Positions 45,987 through 56,441 of a stretch of DNA of 64,000 bases are shown piece by piece; position 1 is the first letter of the stretch, and the number at the start of each line of letters is the position of its first letter. The position numbers and the translations under genes are program-made. Under the pieces are notes generated by a model. It saw only the letters and a program-made list of their open reading frames with translations. It made no database searches and was not told the DNA's origin. The stretch is taken from NCBI GenBank assembly GCA_033032175.1, contig CM065325.1, forward strand, positions 5,422,930 through 5,486,929, in the 5' to 3' direction. The stretch is from Saturnia japonica (taxonomy: Eukaryota; Arthropoda; Insecta; Lepidoptera; Saturniidae).

Positions 45987-47097
45987 CGATTATGAATAAT
46001 TTATATAAGAGAGATGTTTCAAAGATGAGTGATCAAGTAATCATTCATAAACGAGTCTTTTATGTATACTCAGGGGTGGGGCAATTATGAATGAAGACTA
46101 AATTGAGATATGTACATATTAAAAAGGTAGAGAGATGAAGCTAAAAAAAGGTCGGTCGGTCGTAATGACTACTAATCCTATAAAATTAGGAACTACTAAC
46201 TACTATTAACCTAGCATTAATAAGAACTAATTGCTACAATCGAGATATCTATATAATCTAATGATTACATTAGTAGGTACATCTCATAATCGCTAGTACT
46301 TATTTCTCTACTCATGTCGTAGTCTCATTCTATTACACTAATACGGGTCTAGACATGCGCAAAACAGTACTCTATGAAGTAATGCCATATGGCATGACAT
46401 TTCGTGTTGCGTAATATGGCATTAGAGCAGTACTCAGTACTCTAAACATGACCCGTCTGAAATAACGCATTAAGCTTAGGCATACTTAAAGCCCGCTAAC
46501 AATCACGTATGTGCTATTGTACTGAATGTTCTGATGTCATAAATAGACCTTTTATTATTGCCTATTTGTATAGAGTTTACTTGTACGAGTGACGACACGG
46601 CATTATGAAAACGCAAGCTTTATTCTGCTTTATTGAAAAAGTTGATTTTCCTTCAAACTTAACCATTAAGTGATTATGAAATATTTCTAATAGTGGTGGG
46701 CGATTATGAGTTATATTAATGTTATAATTCGATAACAACGATAACTCGAAATATTTTAAACATTACAGTACACTTCAGTACCTACGTACAGTACTTAGAA
46801 CGCGACGGATCTATCCTTTAGCCTCTTGCTATGGAACGTCATGTTTAGAGTTATGTGACATGCTAAATTTTGTTGGGTTATAGGTACTGTTACAGTACGC
46901 GGTCGTGACATATTACGCGTAATACATGACTCGCAGTACTTACACATGTCTATACGGGTCCTAGTATCATCTCCATAGTCTGTGATCCTCTTAGTCCTCT
47001 GGTTATTGGTCTATGCAGAGAGCTCTTAGTAGTCTGTGGGTCTGTGCGTAAGAATACCTTACCCAGTCATTTAGGTAATGTTTACTATTTTTACGAA
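45987..47097. other. No gene recognised; upstream of the 47098 gene
   Basis: AT-rich with several short palindromes, including the perfect 14-mer ATGCCATATGGCAT at 46382-46395. The AATACGGGTC-like motif occurs near 46340 and, in related form, near 46955. The promoter of the 47098 gene should be near 47000-47090, but no TATA box stands out. Confidence 0.35.
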
Positions 47098-47635
47098 ATG
47101 ATTCACAAATGGTTGCACAGATTTATACGTAAACGAACAAAACCTATTCCTGAAGATAAAGCACTGTTATGGAAACGCCGCCTGAGTATAGCCTATGGAC
47201 TACTAACTTGGAATGCATTTGGACTAATGATTTATAGCATTTACCAAGGAAAAGCAGATTGGGCACACTATCATGGGCTTAAAACCGATGAAGAGCGCGG
47301 TAAACCCCCCGGTAATGGATTTGTTATAATGAATGTACTATCTACTGATAATAAAATTGTTATATACATGTCAAGTTTTTGCATAAAATAAGCATGGATC
47401 CACGAAACCCACTCAATCAAATAATTAGTTACCTGAATGGACTAATGCTTTTAGCTTTATAACATTAAAATAAAACATGTTATTTGCAGGTCTATCTTGG
47501 GCAAATACATTAGGTATAAAGAATGCAAAAGTAGTAAGAATATCTGGATTCAAAAAAGTTGATGAATATGATATTATTGAAGGAGAAATGAAAAAAGCAC
47601 CTGCTACTACAAATAGTGAGGAACTCAAAGAATAG
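47098..47635 (+). CDS. Small single-pass membrane protein, 119 aa, function unknown
   Basis: Exon 1 is 47098-47311 (ATG in context GAAATGATT), with donor CCCG|GTAATG. The intron is 178 bp, with acceptor TTTGCAG. Exon 2 is 47490-47635 ending in TAG; phases match, giving 119 residues. The N-terminus is basic (MIHKWLHRFIRKRTKP), followed by one hydrophobic segment (LSIAYGLLTWNAFGLMIYSI), then a soluble tail with LSWANTLGIKNAKVVRISGF and an acidic C-terminus. This layout fits a small mitochondrial inner-membrane or ER protein. I do not recognise the family. AATAAA follows the stop within about 10 nt. Confidence 0.75.
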
Positions 47636-47649
47636 CACCTAATAAATGA

Positions 47650-48063
47650 ACATCAGTATTTCAACCTTTTGGCTCCCTTATAATGTATGTGAAATTGTAA
47701 GAACTTCTAAGAAATGTTTGTAAAATTGGCATATATGCCCTGCAGAGGCATATATGATACCTTTATATACCTTTGATTATATACATGTCTAGATTCCTAG
47801 TCTGGCATTTCAAAGAAGTATTATTCATAGACATAAAAAATAAATTCTTTGCTTAAAACCACTGTCAGTACATTTAGAGCATCATAGAGTATAGACGTAT
47901 TTTTGCTCTCACAATTATAATTAAACATGGCATTTTATCATTAAACTTTGTAAAAAATACTTTATAAAAGATAAGAATAAGAAGATTACATTCCATAAGT
48001 AAGTAATTTCAGTAAGTTTCCTTCGACTTATTAAAATTATGACAATATAATATAATAATTATT
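47650..48063. other. No gene recognised
   Basis: 3' flank of the small membrane-protein gene; AT-rich. Confidence 0.35.
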
Positions 48064-48089
48064 ATGAGCAATATAATAGTACATTATGG

Positions 48090-48225
48090 TACAAGTGTGT
48101 AATGTTGGTGATTACCGCTGAGGCGCCATTGAGACCCGAGCCGTTAGGTGAGGGTCTTAAGAGAGCCGAGGACGGTAATCACCAATACACACGTGTATCA
48201 TACGACGTTTTTCAACACACTTGTG
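48090..48225. repeat. Hairpin-forming repeat
   Basis: TTGGTGATTACCG (about 48105-48117) is perfectly inverted as CGGTAATCACCAA (about 48171-48183), with GTGTGTA/TACACAC extending the stem. The loop holds smaller GACCC/GGGTC and GCC/GGC pairings. Probably a foldback element end. Confidence 0.5.
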
Positions 48226-48510
48226 AAGAAAATAATAATAAAAAATCATTTTATTTAGTACATAACCAGTTTATTTAGAGAAACAATTAGTAAATGTGCA
48301 GTTAGTGAAATTATAGTTAACTGTTTTTGATGGCATGGCAGTTTTATCAGATAAATTATTTATTGAAATACTTTCATGTTCTATTGTTATTTGAGATGGT
48401 TCATTATTCGTGTAGGTAGGTGAAATCCAATCATTGGATGTACTTTGCGTTTCGCCAGTAGGATGTGCCTCAGAATCAAGTCTAATTCTTTTTGTGATTT
48501 TTGCTCTTTA

Positions 48511-48825
48511 TCTCACTTGTGAATAATAGCAATGAAAAAGTCACAGTTTGATTACAGGTGTCATTATGTGCCTAATTGCGGTGATATTAGAGCCACTTTA
48601 TGAGCAAGTGTGTTGAAAAAAATCATTTTGTTCTATTGATCATTATCTTTTTTGTATCGAAACTTTTTGAAGAACAAAGCAATTCGACCAATAAAATAAA
48701 AAAAAAACTCTATAACTCACTTGTGAATAATAGCAATGAAAAAGTCACAGTTTGATTACAGGTGTCATTATGCGCCTAATTGCGGTGATATTAGAGCCAT
48801 TTTATGAGCAAGTGTGTTGAAAATA
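48511..48825. repeat. Pair of 110-bp direct repeats
   Basis: CTCACTTGTGAATAATAGCA to GAGCAAGTGTGTTGAAAA occurs at about 48511-48621 and 48715-48825 with two mismatches. Each copy is itself bounded by inverted CACTTG/CAAGTG, and TTTTTCAACACACTTGTGA at about 48210 is a further inverted end. Probably a DNA-element terminal duplication. Confidence 0.6.
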
Positions 48826-48829
48826 CTAT

Positions 48830-49365
48830 TCCACTATATATACTGTATGGGTTGAAATTATGTGGATAAATATATACTTTTTGAGTAGTTGGCTATATTG
48901 GAAGGAGATGGTAGGAACTCCATACTGCTTTTACATAAAACCATTGAGTATGTACTCATTAGGTTCATCTCGGCGAGTATTTGGTTGGTAGCATCTGATT
49001 TCAAGATGAAGGAATGAACTTGTCACAGGAACTCTTCAATGCCTTAACGCAAGAACATTGTATTTGTACTCGTTAGGGCCAGTCCAAAAGAAAAATCAGT
49101 GTGACAAGTATAATTCCATGTGTAGAGTGGTTGTGATCCCTACCATTCCAACTCATTACTGCATATACCTTACTAGTTATTTAGACATTTATATAATCAA
49201 AGATTGACCCGTATGATTTAAAATGCTAAATGGAGGTTAGAATTGTCTTCACAATTACACAATACAATTATTGTACATAATATAGTAATTTTTAATCTTA
49301 ATGTGTTGTAGATTATACTTTATAACTATTTACAAGAAACTATCTTGATTGCAATACATACTTGA
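48830..49365. other. No gene recognised
   Basis: AT-rich intergenic sequence. Confidence 0.35.
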
Positions 49366-49373
49366 GTTACTAC

Positions 49374-52331
49374 TAGGGTTTTCGCGTACTCGGCTTTTTT
49401 TAATACCCGGGTATCGGGTATTATTTTTCCATATACCCGGGTTACCCGGGTAATTGCAGTTTTTGCAGAAAAAAGAGACAATTTTCTTATAATCATGTTT
49501 TATATTATTATGAAAGAGTGAAGTATCTATGTCAATAAGTCTTCTTAACTTCTTCATAACTCTAACTAAAGTACAATCAGTCACATAGTTAAACAGTATT
49601 GTTCTCATAAAATTATTAGGAACTAAAATGGCTTTTTACTACAATACATTCTGTAATACAATAACAAAAACATAACTAAATAAACTTTCTACTCTGACAG
49701 GTGAAAATTAAAAATCACACGCAGTTAGTTAAACAGTCTTGTTTTCATAAACTGATTAAGCACTAAAATGACTTTTTATTACAAAATCTTTTTGTTATGT
49801 TATAAAATATATAAAAAAACTTAATAACCTTTCTTCCAAGAATAAAAAAAATTAAAATATTTCAACTTAACATAAACCAAATAGATCAAATTAAACTTAT
49901 TATTGATTTGAGGTAAGGGGCTCTTTTTCTTCTTGACAGAAAAGGGCTTTCAAGAACACTATTGCGTGCAATGAGCGGTCCGAAAGCCGGTTTCTGCTTT
50001 TTGTTTCAAAATTTCCGGCGGTGGAAAAAGCTCTTTCACTATCAGTTGATGTTGGTTTGACAGTTAGTAGAGCCTTATAAAGTAGCTCTAAATTTAGAGT
50101 CCTTTTCTTTGTAAGCCCAAATAACTGAAACAAAATTTAAATAATAAATTACAAATATAAAAACAGGAAATTAAAAGACATAAAATGACTACTTTTGTAC
50201 CTGAAATTCTCTCCTCAACTTCGTGCCTGCAATCATGGGCGCTGAAATAGAAGCTGTGGCTGTATTGATAGCTTTCTTTAACTTTTCTTTAAATGATGTA
50301 GTCAATTCCTTGTCGGAAACCACGTCACTGAGTGGAAAATCGTCGTTGAAGTTTTGCTGAACAAAATTTTCACCACCTTCAGTATTTGTGCCAGCAAAAA
50401 GACGGTCAAACAATCCCTGGGCATATTTTATAATTGCATTTTTGGAAGCAGTTTCTAAGATACATGAGGAAAGACTTTCCGGATTATGTAAATATTTGAC
50501 AAGAGAAAATAAACGCACATCTCTTCTTTCTTTGACTCTTTGATCGAGGGCTGCGTAAAGTTCGTCAGATAAAGGAGTACCGATTTTTTTATAGTAATGA
50601 TAGTATCTAGAAGAACTGACAAAATGGCATCGCAAGTAAGAATGGTAGCATCTTTCCGACTCAGTACTTCGACCGCTAATTTAATTGGGTTCAATGTTTG
50701 CACTAAATTTTCTAAAACTTGTTCATTTTCCTCATTCCAGCAATAGTTTATATCTGCGAGTGCTTTTTGATGTTGTTTATTAATTTTAGAAATCTTTCTA
50801 CCATTATCACCAAGCTATTCCAACGAGTTCTTGTATCTAACAACAATTGCAACTCATGTCCTTTTTCTTTCTTTACGTAAGCTTGCAGTAAACCGTTATT
50901 CATCGGACTCTTTCTAAACAATTTTATAATTTTGCGCACATATTCTAATGCCTGAGACATATCAGGGCGGGTAGTCACAGCTTCAGGTACTCTTGCTAAG
51001 TTATCGTCACTATCGCTGTCACTAGAAAAAATATCCTCATCACACTGTTCTTCTACATCCTCGTAAGTTTTGTCTTCATCTTCTGAAATAGCTTTCCTTT
51101 TATATATGACATCTACCACAGCTAAGTACACAGCGTGATTTATGCAGAGCATCATCTCTGTTGGGCTTTCTCTGCCAAACTTTTGCATAACCGCTGCGCC
51201 ATCCGTAGTACAAGCCACAATGTGACGTTCAAGTTTCAAACCGAATTTGTCGAGATGTTTAAGAACCATATCTCTCACCTCAGCTACGCCGCATTTTCCA
51301 GATATAAAACCAGCCCTAGGTTGAATACTGTTCTGCCATCAGAATGCAAGTTTATGTTTAAGTAACGACGGTTTCTTAAGCTTGTCCATTCATCTAGAGT
51401 TAGACTGAATCTAAGATCAGAGTTTATTATCGTTTGCAACTTGTTAACCATACTTGATTCTTGTTGTTCATAATACTCTAGAACTAGTTCCATTGTCCTG
51501 CCTTCGCTTTTCGGTAGAGTTAACTGTTTATGATGAAAAGCTTCTCGGATGAATTTACTACGAGTGACGGCCCGAATAGAAATACCGTCTTGTGCAACCA
51601 AGCGTGCAACAATTTCGGAAATTTTAATACAAGGTCGAAAAAAATTTATTATTCGCGGTCTTTTTGGAACTAGGCTTGGACTTTGTTCGAATTCAGATTG
51701 AAAAGACGATGTCGATGGCACTTCTTTTTTGCATGTCAAGTTCTGTTTTTCTATCTTTATTTTATGCACTTTATCTAAATGTTTTAATAAAACACTTGTT
51801 GAAGAGCCTATAAAGGATAATATTTTTGGGCATATTGAACATTGTACTGATTCCTTATTCTGTATTTTTTTTAAATATTTCCATACTCCAGAAACAGATC
51901 TATCCATTTTTCCTACGAAAAGTAAACCATCGTTTAGTAAAATTTTATAGGTTATCCACTAGATACAATTTTTTTTGTATTAATAATATATAATTCAATT
52001 ACTCACCGTTCACCGAACAATATTAGAATTGCCAACCTAATATTTTTACACTCCTATGAAAATAATATAAATAAAACTTTTCAATCAAACTTCAAGGAAA
52101 TAAAAACAAAACATGGCGACATAACCAAACCTAACTTCAAATTTACTGCATTTTTGTAAAAATTCAACTCCTTTAGATTTATTTTAATCGTTTGTAGTGC
52201 AAATTTGCTAATATTACTTTAAGGCGCTACTTAGTAATAATTTTCCGATAATTTTGTTGAATTCTTTGATCAAAGTGGGTACCCGCGTACCCGGTTTTGT
52301 CAATGAAATAGTACCCGGGTAGAAAACCCTA
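49374..52331 (-). mobile_element. hAT transposon, 2958 bp
   Basis: GTTACTAC is duplicated at both ends (49366-49373 and 52332-52339), the 8-bp hAT signature. Ends are TAGGGTTTTC and GAAAACCCTA. Palindromic TACCCGGGTA motifs lie just inside both ends (left about 49410-49460, right about 52300-52320) and are likely transposase-binding sites. Transposase reads on the minus strand. Confidence 0.9.
49900..51907 (-). pseudogene. hAT transposase with BED finger (frameshifted)
   Basis: Order on the minus strand: BED zinc finger (VQCSICPKILSF, then LLKHLDKVHK), DUF4413-like and RNase H-like core with LTLDEWTSLRNRRYLNINLH and CTTDGAAVMQKFGRES, an acidic insertion, DTRTRWNSLVIMVERFLKL, and the C-terminal dimerisation domain STDSERAFSTAGNFETKSRN. 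A clean 76-bp GT-AG intron lies at 50200-50125 (TTTCAG|GTACAA, TGTTTCAG). Frame breaks near 51300, near 50750-50700 and near 50640 mean at least three indels, so the gene is inactive. Confidence 0.8.
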
Positions 52332-52641
52332 GTTACTACTTTGGGAAAACAATAATATGGTTAAAGTGTAGAAATTTGGATTGTTGTAAATAATTAAATG
52401 TATTAAACAGTTTTATAAAACAAATGATGAGTCTTATGATTTTTTTATATTTCAGCACTTTTGTAATTTAAAATGTGTGAATATAACATGATTTTACCAT
52501 AATGGACAATTTATTTAACTAGCCGCTAGGTTTCGTATGACTTCATAGTATGTCTATGACACAAATATTCATAAAAATGTGTATAATTTGTTAAAATGAT
52601 GTGACAGGTGGGGTGGGGTGGGTATTCCACCCCAAGTGGAC

Positions 52642-53289
52642 AGATAAAAAATGTTAATGTTTCTGATTTTTTAGTCATTTTTGGATATGTTGTTATACCT
52701 GGATATATCCTCAGCCTAGATACAAAATATTTATACTGTGGAAAGTCTGGTTAACGATTTACAGAACTTTGAAGTTTTGAGTAATCAATATCAAAATAAT
52801 CTTTATTCAATTTAAGCCCTAAGAAGGTACATAAGAACGTCAAAACACTACTGCCGGTTCGGGAAATATCCCAGACATCGAGAAGAACTGGTAAGAAACT
52901 TGATTGGGTTTCATTATTTTTTCAACTGTTTACACGTGTTAGTAATATAACAGGTACAATAATAATAATTTAGTGGATGCAAATGAAGGATCAGTCACTT
53001 CCAGACATCACTATTATTCCCTTTTTTTAATATACAAAAATGCAGATATAAAGCTCAATTAATTAAGCATGTATTCCACTGCATAATTTATTTTATTGTA
53101 ACTTTTTAAAATAAAATAATCACGTTAGAAGTAGCACATACTGTCGATTAGTCAAAACTTCAAAGTTTTATAAATCGATAACCTGACTTTCTAATGTAAA
53201 AATATTTTGTGTCTAGGCATAACAAACCTAACAAAAAATTACTAAAATCCGAAACATCAACATTTTTTACATATCTGGGTTATTTATCT
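52642..53289. repeat. Foldback element with 150-bp inverted arms
   Basis: Left arm 52642-52793 and right arm 53145-53289 are inverted copies (shared landmarks AAAAAATGTT.ATGTTTC, CCTAGA.ACAAAATATTT, AACTTTGAAGTTTTGA). A LINE 3' tail sits against the inner edge of the left arm. Confidence 0.65.
52798..53010 (-). mobile_element. CR1/jockey-like LINE 3' tail, minus copy
   Basis: On the minus strand it reads ...AACCCAATCAAGTTTCTTAC, CAGTTCTTCTCGATG, GGGCTTAAATTGAATAAAG and ATTATTTTGATA, matching 24622-24967 and 30965-31620. Confidence 0.6.
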
Positions 53290-54150
53290 GAACTGAAAAG
53301 TTTGTACATTATGGCACACTAATCTAGAGCTCCAATTGGAAGTTTTTTTTTTTGTGTGTTAAATAGTATGTTAAATAAGGAAGGTTCTAGCTATATGATT
53401 TCAGACCACGACTGGCAAAAAGCTGAGCAGAAATTTAACATGAGTGAACTCAGGACACACCTAGTAGTAAATAAAATTCACATAAGTTTTGAAATATTTA
53501 TAAGGCAAATATTTTTGATAAATATAAAATTTCCTTGAATAGTTAATTTATATGTTAAATATCCTTGTTAATAAAATATTGTATACAATAAAAATAAGGT
53601 AGTCAGATTTATCACATTCATCCGAGAAGATAAAGATACAAATTCTTTATTCAAGATATTAATTTTGACATTTTTAATAATAAGACCAAGAGAGAAACCA
53701 TTGGTCAACTTCAGTAGTACTGGCTACTGGCCAATCTTGTTTAAATTTTAACCACTTGACACTTGGAGAATCGTGTTTTACACACTCATCATCATTTTTA
53801 TAATAAGTAAACCAGCATTTAAATGTCATTCAATAAAACTTATCCCAAAGCCAATTGTTTATGATATGTATAAAATTAATAGCAAATGTCATCATTCTCA
53901 TCGTATGATTTCTTGCTAAATTACTGGCTGAATTTTGTTTAATTTATGTTGGCATTGCATTATGGATCAGCATAAACATAAATAAAATAGTATGTATAAG
54001 AGAAATAAATTTTTTTGAGCCCAATTTACTCCGATGGAATGTGGCAACACATAAAACTTTGATATTAATTAAGTTAACCTGTACATCACTAAAAAATTTT
54101 CATTTATTGAAATTATTTCACACAATTTGTATTTTATAGTAAAACCATAT
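53290..54150. other. No gene recognised
   Basis: AT-rich; a 60-codon open frame (53356-53538) without features. Confidence 0.35.
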
Positions 54151-54153
54151 ATA

Positions 54154-56256
54154 CAGGATGTCCCAGAACTCAACGTCAAGCTGAAACGGGGTGACAGGAT
54201 TGATTATAACCATCATGAAGAAAATAAATAAAAAAATCTATCCCATGCAGTTTGGAAATTTTAGACATTTAAGAAAAACCTAGAAATTTGGTCAAACTGT
54301 AACCATTTTTCGGTTATTGTGGTTAATTTTTATTGTTTTTGTTCATTTAAACTTTGCAACCGTAACCCTAAATAACATTTCTGAAACCTCAGTAAAATAA
54401 TGATACAACTACCCCAAGTTTTCTAGAATTAAGACTATTTGTTAAACTATGAATTTAAAATTTTGAAAATTTGTCAACTTTGAAAGGCCCTCCTTTAAAA
54501 AAAATGTACTAAAGTGCCTTGGCAAGTGACACTAAAAGTTCGCGCATTTAATCAGGATTGTAAAATGGTACAATACTTGTTAGTTTCATACTAAAAAAAA
54601 ACTAGTAAAAAAATAAAAACCTCGAGTAACCCGATTTTTGCTAACACATTTTACTCAGTTCAAATGTTTTTTATTCGCACAAGCGCTGGGTAGGTTCTTA
54701 ATTTTACGGCAAAATGATGAGAGAGATGGATAGTGGACATGTTTGCCATGAGCGACCGAGACAGATAGTGACGTCACTTTTACCAAAGTCAACAAAAGTA
54801 AGTAAAATTAATAAAATAATGAAAAATCTTGACCTAGTTTAGTTTAGGTTTATTGTCAAGGAATAATGACATAAATATGTTTGCTATAATATGCTATTAA
54901 TAAACAATAAACTTTTTTATTGCATACAAATAATTTTTGTTTCATTGAACTTACAAATACCCGATACCCTTTCTGGACACCTTGTACTAGGTATGCCACA
55001 TGTAAGTACCTACTATGTAACAATATATCACGGGAAGAGACTAACTTTTGATATATAAGCTCAGCCGAGTTCAGGCGCTAAGTTTCATTAATTAAGAACA
55101 AAACTATTGTATTTCCTAGAAATAAGCCTCTTATTATGGTCAAATAAAGTTATTATTATTATTATATGGCAATCTAGTCTATATTCATATTCTAAAAGAG
55201 AAATGAAGGGTGGGCACAAAGGGTGGGTATGTTTATAAATATTTTTATATAATAAAAGTCAGATAGGAAAATAATTTTTTTTATTACAATAAATGTTCAA
55301 ATTGTTTACCATCAGCCTCAATACACGCCCTACATCTTATTAAAAAAGATCTAGTTATTAGTCGAGCATATCCTCGAGAGTTGATAAAGTCTAGCAGCGG
55401 CACTTGCGTTGCATCTGCATTCCCCATAAATGAGGTGCATGTTCGCATATTCTTGTGAAGTGTAGCGCGTAGGCATGGTAGATAACAAGGATGCCAACAA
55501 AAAGGCCAATTCCAAAAGAGAGAAGCCAAATTTGTCAGTACTAAATCAACACAAGCGAATACGATAAGGTGCGCAGTAGACGAATGAGCGAAACGTACTA
55601 ACTGGTGTCAGACGCATTACCGTGTCACTGCGTGGCATCACTATCTGTCTCGGTCGCTCATGGCAAACATGTCCACTATGCATATCTCTCATCATTTTGC
55701 CGTAAAATTAAGAACCTATCCAGAGCTTGTGCGAATAAAAAACATTTGAACCGAGTAAAATGGGTTAGCAAAAATCGGTTTAATCAAGGTTTTTATTTTT
55801 TTACTAGTTTTTTTTTAGTATGAAACTAATAAGTATTGTACCATATTACAATCCTGATTAAATGCGCGAACTTTTAGTGTCACTTGCCAAGGAACTTTAG
55901 TACATTTTTTTTAAAGGAGGGCTTTCAAAGTCGACAAATTTTCAAAATTTTAAATTCATAGTTTAACAAATAGTCTTAATTCTAGAAAACTTGGGGTAGT
56001 TGTGTCATTATTTTTGACTGAGGTTCTAGAAATGTTATTTAGGGTTACGGTTGCAAAGTTTAAATGAACAAAAACAATAAAAATTAACCACAATAACCGA
56101 AAAATGGTTACAGTTTGACCAAAATTTCTAGGTTTTTCTTAAATGCCCATAATTTCCAAACTACATGGGATAGAATTTTTTTCTGATTTTTCTTATGATG
56201 GTTACAATCAATCCTGTCACCCTGTTTCGGCTTTACGTTGAGTTCTGGGACACTTG
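54154..56256 (-). mobile_element. DNA transposon with about 600-bp terminal inverted repeats
   Basis: Flanked by TA (54152-54153, 56257-56258). The ends read CAGGATGTCCCAGAACTCAA and, inverted, CAAGTGTCCCAGAACTCAAC. The inverted arms run about 54154-54780 and 55645-56256 with high similarity throughout, enclosing about 870 bp. The minus strand of the core holds a transposase C-terminal fragment. The CAGGRTG...CAGAA end resembles that of the mariner-like element at 12829. Confidence 0.8.
55284..55529 (-). pseudogene. Mariner-like transposase C-terminal fragment
   Basis: An 81-codon frame ends RCRACIEADGKQFEHLL, like the (R)xxxCIxxxGxxFEHLL terminus of DUF4817-type mariner-like transposases. 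The catalytic core is absent. It occupies the centre of the long-TIR element, suggesting that element arose from an autonomous copy by internal loss. Confidence 0.5.
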
Positions 56257-56362
56257 TATAACATAACTACAACATTGAAATAAACAAAGTGGTACTATGT
56301 CTTCAGTATTATATACTTAGCACATAACATCACAGATCAATATAAGGCAACTCGTTAGGAAT

Positions 56363-56441
56363 CTAACAATTTGAGTGAGTATGATATGTGAGAGCATGTC
56401 CTACATGTCTTCTTCGTTCAATTTCTTGCAGTAGAGCAGAC
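56363..56441 (-). CDS. sav: sav last exon
   Basis: Acceptor TTGTTTCAG|GTC; 25 codons plus TAG at 56365-56363. Completes the SARAH C-terminal helix, then a short His/Thr-rich tail. Confidence 0.82.

Noticed and set aside
45212..46090. Plus-strand open frames of 105-133 codons over the LINE
   Set aside because: Antisense to the jockey RT and linker; composition is a mirror of the LINE coding sequence.
48511..48825. Direct repeats resembling a CRISPR array
   Set aside because: Only two 110-bp copies, no regular spacers, and the genome is clearly eukaryotic.
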